34,390 bases of DNA from Candidatus Melainabacteria bacterium (GTDB lineage: Bacteria > Cyanobacteriota > Vampirovibrionia > Obscuribacterales > JAKAZS01). Each line of letters starts with the position of its first letter. The first letter of the stretch is position 1. This document shows, piece by piece, positions 1 to 8,536 of the stretch. Both the position numbers and the translations under genes were made by a program. The notes beneath the pieces are model-generated. The model searched no databases, was not told where the DNA came from, and saw only the letters and a program-made list of their open reading frames with translations. The stretch covers positions 1 to 34,390 of the forward strand of contig DAHXLC010000026.1 of NCBI GenBank assembly GCA_027371815.1. The letters run 5' to 3'.

Positions 1-1
1 A

Positions 2-1942
2 GACTATAAGCCAATTGAATCAATAGAAATCATGGATCGAAATGATAAACAAGTCTGCATTATTGAAGGCGATGATTCCAGAAGAATAATTCCGCTTAAT
101 CAAATATCCAATCAAATGCAACAAGCCATGTTGGCGGCTGAAGATCATTATTTCTTTGAACATCATGGCATTAATTTTGTCAGCATTATTCGAGCACTAT
201 TTGTTAATTTACAAGCGCATAAAGTTGTTGAAGGTGGATCAACAATTACCCAGCAACTAGTTAAAAATCTATTTTTTGGCGATAGCGGACGAACATATGA
301 TCGCAAAATTAAAGAAGCTATAGTATCTTTTGAAATTGAGCGCAAATACAGTAAAGAAAAAATTCTCGAATTATACTTAAATCAGGTCTATTTTGGTAAT
401 AATGCCTATGGCATCGAAAAAGCTGCTTGGAAATACTTTAACTGTGCAGCTAGTCAGCTTGATCTTGCTCAGTCAGCATTTTTAGCCTGCTTGGTCAAGG
501 CGCCTTCAGAACTAGGATCTCGGGTACATCGCCAAGCAGCCATCGAAAACCAGCAAGAAATTTTACAAAAAATGGTTGAATATGGCTATATAACTGATTC
601 ACAATACAACAAAGCAATTAAAGAAAAATTGATTTTCAAAAGTGGTACTAACCCTTATTCCCAATATCCTTATTATATTAGCTATGTAGTAGAACTATTA
701 AAGTCACGTTTTGGTGAAAATGATCTAAGACACCAGGGTTTAAAAGTCTATACTAATTTAGACCCAAATGCTCAAAGCAGTGCCGAAAAGGTGCTTAATG
801 AGTCTATTAAGCACGCACCTAAAGGAATTTCCCAAGCTGCACTTGTATCAATTAATGCTAGTGACGGAGCCGTTTTAGCTATGGTTGGTGGGGTTGGCGA
901 TTATTGGAAGTCTCAGTTTAACCGCGCAACCAATCCCCATACAATTGGTTCGGCTTTTAAACCATTTGTTTATTTAACAGCCCTGCTCGAAGATAAAATT
1001 GATTATGATACGATAATTGATGATGCACCAATAACTATCAAGCAGTCCTGGGGCTTACCTGATTATTCGCCCAAGAATTATGATCACCGATTCTTAGGCA
1101 AAATTACGGTTGCTCGAGCTCTAGCTGGATCGCGCAACGTGCCCGCTATTAAAATTGCCCAATTAGCTGGAGTTGACAATATAGTTGAAACGGCAAATCT
1201 TGCTGGTGTAACCACTAAAATTGAGCCTAATCTATCTATTGCCTTAGGCTCATGTGCCATTAGCCCGCTCGATATGGCTAGCGCTTACAGTACTTTTGCC
1301 CGTTATGGCATCAAAATTCAACCAACGGTAATTCGTAAAATTGAGAATTATCAAGGTAATATATTGTTTGCTGGTGAATATAAAACGGATCGAGTATTTC
1401 CTGCACAAAAAATATCTCAATTAATTGAATTAATGATTGGTGTAGTAAAATTTGGTACTGGTCGTGGTGCCCAATTAGCCGATCGCCCCGTAGCTGGCAA
1501 AACTGGAACAGCTGATCAATCTAAAGACATCTGGTTTGTTGGCTTTACGCCGGATTTAGTTACTAGCACCTGGGCTGGTAATGATCAAAACTTACCGATT
1601 GCTGGATCGCATGTAACTGGTGGCGATATCATGGCGCAAATTTGGCGTAAATATAATGAAGAATATTACAAAACCCATATCATGCCAGCGGGAAAATTTA
1701 TTTTAGTAAAACATGAAGACAAGAAAATTTTAACTCAAGATAATCTTAATAATGACAATACCCAAAATCTAAGCAATAATCCTTTAAATAATTCGACAGT
1801 TATTGAAAATGGTCAATTACAAAAAGATGATATTATAAAATTGCTTAAATCTACATCGAACAATGATCCAAAATTACAAAAAGAACAATTAAACATTATC
1901 GAAACTCAAAAGCAAGGCAATACTGAAACCAAAAACGAATAA
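2..1942 (+). CDS. Class A penicillin-binding protein (PBP1A type), 5' end outside window
   Basis: Bifunctional peptidoglycan synthase, acting on lipid II outside the cytoplasmic membrane. The frame is open to the left edge, so the ATG at 32 is internal and the N-terminal membrane anchor is missing. Numbering from that ATG, the GT51 glycosyltransferase domain shows EDHYFFEHHG (catalytic Glu37) and GGSTITQQLVKN (68-79). The transpeptidase domain shows the active-site SAFK (Ser307, Lys310), SRN (367-369) and KTGT (490-493), all three catalytic motifs intact. The last 65 residues or so are an Asn/Lys/Gln-rich tail with no recognisable domain. The next gene starts 2 bp after the stop, which suggests co-transcription. 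The family is certain. The PBP1A subtype and the name mrcA/ponA are not assigned because this is judged by motif only. Confidence 0.95.
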   Translation, partial: DYKPIESIEIMDRNDKQVCIIEGDDSRRIIPLNQISNQMQQAMLAAEDHYFFEHHGINFVSIIRALFVNLQAHKVVEGGSTITQQLVKNLFFGDSGRTYDRKIKEAIVSFEIERKYSKEKILELYLNQVYFGNNAYGIEKAAWKYFNCAASQLDLAQSAFLACLVKAPSELGSRVHRQAAIENQQEILQKMVEYGYITDSQYNKAIKEKLIFKSGTNPYSQYPYYISYVVELLKSRFGENDLRHQGLKVYTNLDPNAQSSAEKVLNESIKHAPKGISQAALVSINASDGAVLAMVGGVGDYWKSQFNRATNPHTIGSAFKPFVYLTALLEDKIDYDTIIDDAPITIKQSWGLPDYSPKNYDHRFLGKITVARALAGSRNVPAIKIAQLAGVDNIVETANLAGVTTKIEPNLSIALGSCAISPLDMASAYSTFARYGIKIQPTVIRKIENYQGNILFAGEYKTDRVFPAQKISQLIELMIGVVKFGTGRGAQLADRPVAGKTGTADQSKDIWFVGFTPDLVTSTWAGNDQNLPIAGSHVTGGDIMAQIWRKYNEEYYKTHIMPAGKFILVKHEDKKILTQDNLNNDNTQNLSNNPLNNSTVIENGQLQKDDIIKLLKSTSNNDPKLQKEQLNIIETQKQGNTETKNE

Positions 1943-1944
1943 AT

Positions 1945-2310
1945 ATGGAAACAATTACCAATTCTAACTTCAAAAACTCTAAAGCTATTACCATTTGGAT
2001 TTTAATATCTTTATCAGTAATGCTTTTGCTATTTTGTTTAACCCGTACTAAAGTATATGGTGGGTATAATTTATTTTTAAATGGTAAATCCGAAGTCATT
2101 GGTGCCAAAGTCTATATTGACAATAAATATTATGGCCAATTGATCAATAAAGACGAAAGCGGACTTGGTGGGGGATCCTTTTGGGCAAGGATTAAAAACG
2201 GTCATCATTTTCTCCAAATAATTAAAACGGGTTATCTATCTTTCAGCAAACCCTTTAACATGAATGAAGAAGAATATATTGGTATTGAATTAAAACCACT
2301 TAAAAACTGA
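1945..2310 (+). CDS. Small membrane-anchored protein with PEGA-like extracytoplasmic domain
   Basis: A 121-residue protein. Residues 14-33 form one strongly hydrophobic segment that could be an anchor or an uncleaved signal. A short beta-rich domain follows. The pattern AKVYIDNKYYGQL, then KNGHHFLQIIKTGY, then a final IGIELKPL resembles the PEGA fold (variable-dGk-G, then G-H-x-i-x-i-x-k-x-GY). PEGA domains are usually surface or periplasmic modules. The gene lies 2 bp after the penicillin-binding protein and is probably translationally coupled to it, which would fit a cell-envelope role. The domain call is from motif resemblance only. No catalytic residues are visible. Confidence 0.7.
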   Translation: METITNSNFKNSKAITIWILISLSVMLLLFCLTRTKVYGGYNLFLNGKSEVIGAKVYIDNKYYGQLINKDESGLGGGSFWARIKNGHHFLQIIKTGYLSFSKPFNMNEEEYIGIELKPLKN

Positions 2311-2375
2311 GGATTAAAGATATCGAAACTATACTAAACTCAAAAAACTTAGGTCTAATTGGTATAACCAGTATT

Positions 2376-3629
2376 TTGTTATTGGCTTATATATTATCCA
2401 ATGATCGTAAAGCCATAAATTACCGATTAGTTATCACCGGCTTAATCCTGCAGTTAAGCCTGGCAGTTTTTGTCCTTAAAGTTGAATTCGGCCAAAATTT
2501 ATTTAAGCAGATTGGTGACCTTATAACCAGTTTACTAGGTTTTTCGGACGAAGGAGCGGGTTTTGTCTTTGGCTTTTTAGTTAAAGAGCCGCAAAAACTT
2601 AGGAGTATGTTTGGTATTGGATCAGAATATATTTTTGCCTTTCGCGTTGTCCCCACGATTATTTTTGTATCCAGCCTAGTTAGTATTTCTTACTACTTAG
2701 GAATTATGCAGCGCATTGTTAAAGTTGTTGCTAAATTTGTAGCCTGGCTTATGGGAGCTAGCGGTGCTGAAGCCTTATCCAACGCAGCTAGCGTATTTGT
2801 GGGTCAGGTCGAAGCTCAATTACTAATCAAACCCTATGTGGCCTCAATGACTAAATCTGAACTTTTAGCCTCAATGGCAGGATCCATGGCCTGTGTATCT
2901 GGTGGCGTACTAGCTGTGTATATCGGTCTTGGGATTAAAGCTTCCTATTTACTAACAGCAAGCATTATGGCCGCTCCAGGAGCCTTAGTAATTTCAAAAA
3001 TAATTTATCCGGAAAAAGAAATTTCTAAAACCAAAGGTAGTGTCAAATTAGAAATTTTAAAAACCAATGTCAATTTAATTGATGCTGCCAGTCATGGTGC
3101 AAGTGATGGCTTAAGAATCGGCTTAAATGTAGTGGCAATGTTAATAGCTTTTATTGCCTTAATTTCTTTAATCGATGCCAGCCTAGCCTTTCTATCCTTA
3201 CAACTTAACTATTTGGGAATTCATTTGCACAATTTTGGCTTTACCAGTGACATTGTCAAGCTAAAAGATATTTTTGGCCTTTTATTTTCACCAATTGCTC
3301 TTATTTTAGGTGTTCCAGTTAACGATATTCACGTTGTCGGGAAATTAATGGGCGAGAAATTAGCTATAAATGAATTTGTTGCCTTTAGTGATTTGTCACG
3401 TATGGTCAATCATTTAACCACTGAAACTCTATCCAAAAGAGCTGAATTAATTGCTAGCTTTGCCTTATGTGGCTTTGCCAATTTTTCTTCAGTGGCCATT
3501 CAAGTTGGTGGCATCGGTGAAATTGCACCCAGTCGCCGTCAGGATATTGCCAAATTAGGGATGAAAGCCTTACTTTGTGGCACTATGGCAAGTTATCTAT
3601 CTGCAGCAATAGCTGGTTTATTAATTTAA
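2376..3629 (+). CDS. nupC: Concentrative nucleoside transporter (CNT/NupC family)
   Basis: Cation-coupled nucleoside uptake permease with about eight to ten membrane segments. Family landmarks are RKAINYRLV near the start, FAFRVVPTIIFVSSLVS, GASGAEALSNAASVFVGQ, NEFVAF and LCGFANFSSVAIQVGG. In characterised members (Vibrio cholerae CNT) the GQTE motif, the Glu of NEFVA and the Asn/Ser of FANFSS contact the nucleoside. Here GQTE reads GQVE (Val145), followed by AQ rather than AP. The start is uncertain. The TTG at 2376 cuts into the first helix and has no ribosome binding site, while the open frame continues upstream to 2304 (stop at 2301-2303) with good N-terminal sequence. A non-ATG start such as ATT 2313 or ATC 2322 near the GAGG at 2309-2312 is possible. 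Confidence 0.9.
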   Translation: MLLAYILSNDRKAINYRLVITGLILQLSLAVFVLKVEFGQNLFKQIGDLITSLLGFSDEGAGFVFGFLVKEPQKLRSMFGIGSEYIFAFRVVPTIIFVSSLVSISYYLGIMQRIVKVVAKFVAWLMGASGAEALSNAASVFVGQVEAQLLIKPYVASMTKSELLASMAGSMACVSGGVLAVYIGLGIKASYLLTASIMAAPGALVISKIIYPEKEISKTKGSVKLEILKTNVNLIDAASHGASDGLRIGLNVVAMLIAFIALISLIDASLAFLSLQLNYLGIHLHNFGFTSDIVKLKDIFGLLFSPIALILGVPVNDIHVVGKLMGEKLAINEFVAFSDLSRMVNHLTTETLSKRAELIASFALCGFANFSSVAIQVGGIGEIAPSRRQDIAKLGMKALLCGTMASYLSAAIAGLLI

Positions 3630-3648
3630 CCAATTATTATTTATTAAC

Positions 3649-4272
3649 TTATGGATTTACAAACAAAAAATCTTTAAATTTTTGCCAGAAAGTTCGATTC
3701 TTTAAATTAGCTAATTCCTTTCTGGTATCAGCTAGCCTTTGGGCTAAACGGCTATTATCTTCTTCAACAGCTTCAACAAGACTTTCTAAAATATGGGTTT
3801 GTTTTTTATGTTTCAAGAGTGATGTCATAAGAATAGTTCTTTCTTCATTAGCCTGCGCTAGTTCAAGCTCCATAAGTTTTAATTCATGATTTTCCTTTTT
3901 TAACACTGCAATCTCTTGCAAAGCCCAATATTGTTCAAGATTATCAACTTTTAATTTGGTATTTTCTTTAAGTAAGTCAGTTATTTTATCTAATAAAGCA
4001 ATTGATCGACGTTGCAGATATTGAACCTCATCTTTTAATAAGCCCGTTTGTTCATTATCTTTATATTTTTGAATCAATTCTAATACTTGACGTCTTACCC
4101 TCTTTTCGTTTGCGGTATTAATTTTATAATCAGGAGCAGTTGATACTACTTCTTGCGCCCATTGAAAAATATGATCAAGCCCATCTAAAGACATTGAATT
4201 AGTATCAGATCTAGTTATCGTATGTTCTAACATTTCAGTCATATTTATTTTGGCTAATTGTTCAGTGCTCAC
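3649..4272 (-). CDS. Coiled-coil protein of unknown function
   Basis: A 207-residue soluble protein, not recognised. Residues about 60-195 are Leu/Glu/Lys-rich with heptad-like spacing (KDEVQYLQRRSIALLDKI, KENHELKLMELELAQANEE, LAQRLADTRKELANLKN), so a long coiled coil is predicted. There is no signal peptide or membrane segment. The start is a GTG at 4272, chosen because AGGGGG lies about 8 bases upstream. A sigma70-like promoter sits directly upstream. The gene converges on the nucleoside transporter, with 19 bp between stops and no clear terminator. A structural or cytoskeletal role is possible but nothing in the sequence proves it. Confidence 0.75.
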   Translation of the reverse strand: MSTEQLAKINMTEMLEHTITRSDTNSMSLDGLDHIFQWAQEVVSTAPDYKINTANEKRVRRQVLELIQKYKDNEQTGLLKDEVQYLQRRSIALLDKITDLLKENTKLKVDNLEQYWALQEIAVLKKENHELKLMELELAQANEERTILMTSLLKHKKQTHILESLVEAVEEDNSRLAQRLADTRKELANLKNRTFWQKFKDFLFVNP

Positions 4273-4298
4273 GCTTAATCCCCCTAAAGTTTGATACT

Positions 4299-4328
4299 AT
4301 AATACCAATAAAGTGGCAAATAGTACAA
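4299..4328 (-). promoter_or_regulatory. Sigma70-like promoter for the coiled-coil gene
   Basis: On the minus strand TTGTAC (4323-4328) and TATTAT (4299-4304) are separated by 18 bp. They lie 27-56 bases upstream of the GTG start at 4272. This matches housekeeping-sigma spacing and suggests the gene is transcribed independently of the glycosyltransferase gene upstream. Confidence 0.45.
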
Positions 4329-4490
4329 CTATATTTTAAATTATTTTTATATTCATCATTCAATTGTTAAAACACAAACAAAGTAAGATATCTATTCTAT
4401 ATCCAACCCGTCGTCTAAAGCCTGATCTCAACAAGAAGACAGATCAATAAAGTCATATTACTTCAGACAAGCTTACTTCAATAGGTATAT

Positions 4491-5771
4491 TTATTTTGCA
4501 ACAGTTAAAAGTTTTTGCCTAATTCTATATAAGGTATATAAATAACTAAATAATAATCCGATCTGAACAATTAAAGCTGGAATCACCTGAGCTTTGTCAA
4601 CAAGCATTATAATGATGGCATCTAAATTTATGAGCACCCATATTGGCAGGATTAACTTTTTAAAATTTAAGACTTCATTATTAAGGCTATAAATTATTGC
4701 TGAAGCTAAAGTAAAAATAGCCAAATCATAATACAACAAATGGGGTGAAATCACTGGTTCAATAAATATTCCTAAGATGTAAATATAAGGGAAATTATTA
4801 GGATTGTCTTTAAGCAATTTGTGACAGTAATATAAACAGCTTAAAGACAATAACAATGCCAGAAAATAAATTACTTGACGCACATTTTCGCGCAGCTGAT
4901 CCGGAACGGTAACTAAAAAACAACCAATAAAACTTGAAATAAGTTTTCGCGAATAAGCCAAATTATTTACGGTAAAGATACTATCAAAGACTTTAAAACT
5001 AAACAGCCAGGTTGCAAAAACTTTTGGACCAATTAACCCGCAAACCATAATTATCATTGAAATAACTGCTACTATCATGCCAAAAATAACTTGAGCATTT
5101 TTAGTCAATAAATACGAGCCGGCTACAAGTAAGGCAATCGGTAAATATTGAGGTTTTAAAAGCGTACACCCCAACATGAAGCCAGCCTTATAATAAGCTT
5201 TTTGTTTTAAAAAATAATAACTTAAACTTAACGGTAGTATTCCCAAGCAAAGATTAACTTGCCCAGTTAAAACTGTTATCACTACTGGAAAAAAAAGTAT
5301 ATTGCGATAAACTAGATTCCAGGATTCCAGCTGATAAGCTTGAGTAATTTTTTTAATGCTAAAATTTAAGGCTAATAAAGATAAGCTTTGCCAAAAAAAT
5401 AAAGCTTGCCACAATGGCAAAAAACTTAATGGCGCAAAAATTAAAGCTGTAGCTGGAGTGTAAAAGAAAAATGTATTCATTTGCTTGGATAAATCAGGCA
5501 AAAGTTTATGCACATAGTAATGAAACCCAGAATCACCTGTAAAATCAGGGTTGCTTGGATTCAGATACAAATTTTCCGTTAAATTATGACTAACTAAATA
5601 ACCTGCTATATAAAAGGTATGGGAAAAATCTAAATATTCAATTAGTTTTTTATGCCCAAAATCTTCATAAATCAACATTGAAATAACCATAAAAGTAAAA
5701 AAGATTACATTGATTTTAATATTTAATTTTGGCATTGCTAATCGTATTTCTCTTACTAGTAAAGTATTCAT
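4491..5771 (-). CDS. GT87-like (DUF2029) polyprenol-phosphate-sugar glycosyltransferase, polytopic membrane protein
   Basis: A membrane protein of roughly 10-11 hydrophobic segments. Its layout is that of DUF2029/GT87 mannosyltransferases: a DF..Y..AGYLV motif after the first helix, a long loop with a Tyr/Pro element (FFFYTPATALIFAPLSFLPL), then LTGQVNLCLG and a Lys-Pro pair in TLLKPQYLPIALL. These enzymes move sugars from polyprenyl-phosphate donors to lipid or glycan acceptors on the outer face of the membrane. The acceptor here is unknown. The start is ambiguous: TTG 5807 opens the longest frame, ATG 5771 is the first ATG, and ATG 5735 gives the most family-like N-terminus. None has a strong ribosome binding site. 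The gene is divergent from the secreted-protein cluster. Confidence 0.75.
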   Translation of the reverse strand: MNTLLVREIRLAMPKLNIKINVIFFTFMVISMLIYEDFGHKKLIEYLDFSHTFYIAGYLVSHNLTENLYLNPSNPDFTGDSGFHYYVHKLLPDLSKQMNTFFFYTPATALIFAPLSFLPLWQALFFWQSLSLLALNFSIKKITQAYQLESWNLVYRNILFFPVVITVLTGQVNLCLGILPLSLSYYFLKQKAYYKAGFMLGCTLLKPQYLPIALLVAGSYLLTKNAQVIFGMIVAVISMIIMVCGLIGPKVFATWLFSFKVFDSIFTVNNLAYSRKLISSFIGCFLVTVPDQLRENVRQVIYFLALLLSLSCLYYCHKLLKDNPNNFPYIYILGIFIEPVISPHLLYYDLAIFTLASAIIYSLNNEVLNFKKLILPIWVLINLDAIIIMLVDKAQVIPALIVQIGLLFSYLYTLYRIRQKLLTVAK

Positions 5772-5865
5772 TGCGTAATTTACATAATTTTTTGTCAAAT
5801 ATGTCAAATTCTGCTGTTAATTAATTTTACATCATTAGTTGTTTTTTTTAACCTTCTTACCTAAA

Positions 5866-5879
5866 GTGGGAAAAACCGC
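5866..5879 (+). promoter_or_regulatory. GTGGGAA-type site upstream of first secreted-protein gene
   Basis: GTGGGAAAAACCGC is centred about 75 bp before the ATG at 5948. It resembles GTGGGAATTTCCCC upstream of the VirB6-like gene and two further dyads in the window (7791-7807 and 21938-21952) at similar distances from start codons. It is proposed as a copy of a shared operator or activator site. The half on the right is the least conserved of the set. Confidence 0.35.
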
Positions 5880-5947
5880 AAGTCATAGCGTAATTATCCT
5901 AGAGACTTTTAGCCTAAATTGTTTTAATTTAACTCATAAGCTTAAAA

Positions 5948-6763
5948 ATGCTCAAAATCTATGTTAAGGCGCTTATGAGATTTATGAATATGATTATTAT
6001 CAATATAACTAAATATTTTACCTTAATAATTTTAACGCTCGTAATTATGGCCTTAACTTCAACTTTAGTTTTAGCTCAAAGCGTAACGGATATTAATACA
6101 CCACTTATTCCGGGCGCATTAAGTTCAGGTCCTAATATGGTTCCCATGTCTGGGCCATTGCCACCGATGGGATCTGGAGCGACACCCATACCGGTAAATC
6201 CAGGTATGCTTGGACAACCAACTATCGTACCATGGATTAATAATGTACCAGCCAACACTATGGGTATCAGTAATTCAAATATGAATTTATCCATTTCGCC
6301 AGCCAGTACTTTTACCCCAGGTCAGTTAGGACCAAGTTTAACCGGTCAAATTCCTGGCCCACCTTCAACACCTGGGTCAAATCCAGGATCGCTAACCATG
6401 TCAACAGCTGGTTATGGGCAAAGTGCTGTTAACGTCAATGTAAATTATGGTGGTGGCCTACCCAATGGCGTGGCACCGATTAATCGTCGTGGCGGTCAAA
6501 GTACACGTGATTTTGGTTTACCCAAATATAATGGATCCTTAACTACGGATTTTGGTCAAAACTTAGCCACTAATCCTAATATTGCTATTCAACCTCAGTA
6601 TTCTCAAGATGGAACCAGAGCGGCTCAATATCCTGGTCAAATCAATTCTTTTAATCGTAATCCTAATTTAGCTAATGCTCAAGAAACCCTACAACTATAT
6701 GGTTCACAAATATTATTTAAAGGACCAAATAATCCACCTCAAATGACTATTGCCCCCTACTAA
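5948..6763 (+). CDS. Secreted Pro/Gly/Asn-rich protein, tandem paralogue A
   Basis: A 271-residue exported protein with no known domain. It has an N-terminal signal sequence, probable cleavage VLA|QS near residue 43, and a mature part rich in Pro, Gly, Asn and Ser. The first 45 mature residues and the centre match the next gene. Shared elements are TPLIPGALxSGP, PxxPGM, a STPGxNPGSL block, GGGLP and an RRGGQ-T motif. An alternative start is ATG 5975, supported by AAGG at 5966-5969; this would shorten the signal peptide by nine residues. Cysteine is absent, so disulfides cannot stabilise it. Its place at the head of a cluster with pilin-like and VirB6-like genes suggests a surface or secretion-linked role, which is inference. 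Confidence 0.75.
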   Translation: MLKIYVKALMRFMNMIIINITKYFTLIILTLVIMALTSTLVLAQSVTDINTPLIPGALSSGPNMVPMSGPLPPMGSGATPIPVNPGMLGQPTIVPWINNVPANTMGISNSNMNLSISPASTFTPGQLGPSLTGQIPGPPSTPGSNPGSLTMSTAGYGQSAVNVNVNYGGGLPNGVAPINRRGGQSTRDFGLPKYNGSLTTDFGQNLATNPNIAIQPQYSQDGTRAAQYPGQINSFNRNPNLANAQETLQLYGSQILFKGPNNPPQMTIAPY

Positions 6764-6787
6764 CAGGCTCTAAGGAGACTACCCAAA

Positions 6788-7753
6788 ATGTTAAATCTAA
6801 AATTACTTAATGCTTCATTACTTGCAGTTGTTGTAAGTTCTTTCATTGGTCAATCAGTTTTTGCCCAAAGCATAACTGATCCAACGACCCCACTTATTCC
6901 TGGTGCGTTAGGCAGTGGGCCGTTTATTCCGCCACCACAAGGAGCGCCACCAGCGCCAGGTGATGGCTCAACACCACTACCAGTAACGCCAGGCATGGGC
7001 GGCCCATCGACACTTTTACCCTGGGTACCAGCTATGCCAGCTAACTCCATCGATTCACTCAATTCAGGAATTCCACTGCCAGTTGGCCCACCAGTAGCTA
7101 CACCGCCTGGAGTGTTAGGCCCGATGTTAACTCCTTTTATACCCGGACCAGCTTCAACGCCTGGACCTAATCCAGGATCCTTAATGACTCCTTTATTAGA
7201 TAATGGTGGCCCTGGCGATTTTAATGCAGCTCAAGGCACTTTAGTTAATCCTGGTGGCGGCTTACCAGGAATGGGTGGCTATAATACAACTATAAACACC
7301 ATTCGCCGTGGTGGTCAACAAACCCATCAATGGGAATTACGTGGCCGCAATGCTGGTATGATTCCAGGATCGGGAGATGGCAGTCAAGGTGAAGTTGAAG
7401 AACTTGGTCCATATGCTGGTTGGGGTGTCCCTTTTGGTGTACCAACCGGTGATGGTCTACGCAACAGCTCTATTGACTTAGGCGGTGGTATGCAAATGAA
7501 AGTTGGTGGTGTAACGGTACCAACTGGCAATACCATATTAGATTATGGAACCAATGCCATGCGTGGTAATCCGATAATGGGTCTAGGTGCTCAACGATCT
7601 TTTGATTTTGGCCAAGGCTTTAGAAATAATGGTATTTACAGTAATGCTACTACTGATTATGGCTTTCCTTATCAACAATTTAATCCGGCTAACGTAGGAC
7701 CTCAAGCAACTGGTCAATTACTGCAACCAACAGCAATTGAAACCAATTTCTAA
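6788..7753 (+). CDS. Secreted Pro/Gly-rich protein, tandem paralogue B
   Basis: A 321-residue exported protein. Its signal peptide ends SVFA|QS near residue 26, followed directly by the TPLIPGALGSGP block shared with the upstream gene. Pro/Gly-rich repeats follow, including STPGPNPGSL, then GGGLP and IRRGGQQT. The C-terminal third is richer in aromatic residues and Gly (ATTDYGFPYQQFNPANVG). A strong AAGGAG at 6772-6777 precedes the ATG by 10 bases. It lies 24 bp after paralogue A and is probably in the same transcript. No enzymatic motif or cysteine is seen. The two genes look like an old tandem duplication that diverged mostly in the C-terminal half. Confidence 0.75.
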   Translation: MLNLKLLNASLLAVVVSSFIGQSVFAQSITDPTTPLIPGALGSGPFIPPPQGAPPAPGDGSTPLPVTPGMGGPSTLLPWVPAMPANSIDSLNSGIPLPVGPPVATPPGVLGPMLTPFIPGPASTPGPNPGSLMTPLLDNGGPGDFNAAQGTLVNPGGGLPGMGGYNTTINTIRRGGQQTHQWELRGRNAGMIPGSGDGSQGEVEELGPYAGWGVPFGVPTGDGLRNSSIDLGGGMQMKVGGVTVPTGNTILDYGTNAMRGNPIMGLGAQRSFDFGQGFRNNGIYSNATTDYGFPYQQFNPANVGPQATGQLLQPTAIETNF

Positions 7754-7770
7754 ATCAAGTGTTAAAGATA

Positions 7771-7807
7771 AGGGGGGAATTTACGTAAGCCAATGGGAAT
7801 TCTCCCT
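7771..7807 (+). promoter_or_regulatory. Hairpin and GGGAATTCTCCC dyad upstream of the 209-aa secreted gene
   Basis: GGGGGGAATT (7772-7781) can pair with AATTCTCCC (7798-7806), one G-U pair included, around a loop of about 16 nt. The right part alone, TGGGAATTCTCCCT, is also a dyad centred about 83 bp before the ATG at 7883 and belongs to a set of similar sites in the window. No T-run follows, so it is not a typical intrinsic terminator. It could be an operator, or an mRNA structure between two secretion genes. Confidence 0.4.
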
Positions 7808-7882
7808 CTTGTCCAAGACTCAAGTATTCAACTATTATTCAATCATGTTCAAGTTTCAAAGATTTTTTTAGGATTTAAGTAA

Positions 7883-8512
7883 ATGACTAAGGTTTTAAAA
7901 ATAAATAAAATTTTCAAATTAATAAGTTTAAGCCTTATAGTTCTTTTAACTTCATTAAATCTTAATCTTAAAGTAATGGCACAGCAAGGTATCCCTAATA
8001 ATGCCCCAGGTATTACCAATAACCAAGTAAATGCTTATGTTAATCCTTATATAAACAATAATTCAGCTAATAATCTTCAATCGGTTCAATCTTTTCGTCA
8101 ATCAACCTTTAATTATTTAACCAATAACCCAAATTTAACTAATAATCTTATGAATAATTCAATACCCGTAAATACTGTAAATAATAATTTAAACAATTCC
8201 TTACCAAACCCAACTGGTTTGCAACAATATAATATTGCCATGCAACCACATTTTGATCAGTCCAGTATCGCCATGCCTAATGCCAATGCTCCTGAGACCC
8301 AAGTTTTAAGCGCTGGAGTACAAACTCAAGTAATTAAAACCAGTACCAGAAGATCCGGATTCTCTAATATTTTAAGTGCTGTTGCCGGATTTGGTTTTGG
8401 ACCGATGCTTTATAGTACATCAATTCGACCTAATTATGGAAATCCTTTAGGACTAGCCTTTCAAGGTCTCGGGTATTCTGGTTTTGGTACTAGAAATGGC
8501 TTTAGATATTAA
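7883..8512 (+). CDS. Secreted Asn-rich protein of unknown function
   Basis: A 209-residue protein with a Lys-rich N-terminus, a hydrophobic core at residues 11-31 and probable cleavage VMA|QQ. The mature first half is extremely Asn-rich (NNNSANNL, NNNLNNSL). The C-terminal part changes character to TRRSGF followed by a Gly/Phe/Tyr-rich end. The TRRSG element is loosely reminiscent of RRGGQ in the two genes before it. AGGA nine bases before the ATG serves as ribosome binding site. It is unrecognised. Composition suggests an exported, flexible, perhaps surface-associated protein. Confidence 0.7.
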   Translation: MTKVLKINKIFKLISLSLIVLLTSLNLNLKVMAQQGIPNNAPGITNNQVNAYVNPYINNNSANNLQSVQSFRQSTFNYLTNNPNLTNNLMNNSIPVNTVNNNLNNSLPNPTGLQQYNIAMQPHFDQSSIAMPNANAPETQVLSAGVQTQVIKTSTRRSGFSNILSAVAGFGFGPMLYSTSIRPNYGNPLGLAFQGLGYSGFGTRNGFRY

Positions 8513-8536
8513 GCTTAATTTACAAAGGTGAAGAAT

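Noticed and set aside
4425-4446. TGATCT...AGATCA hairpin between the glycosyltransferase and coiled-coil genes
   Set aside because: A six-pair stem with a long loop and no T-run, insufficient for a terminator.
7755-7856. Three TCAAGT direct repeats in the 7754-7882 gap
   Set aside because: The hexamers are short, irregularly spaced and have no consistent flanks.
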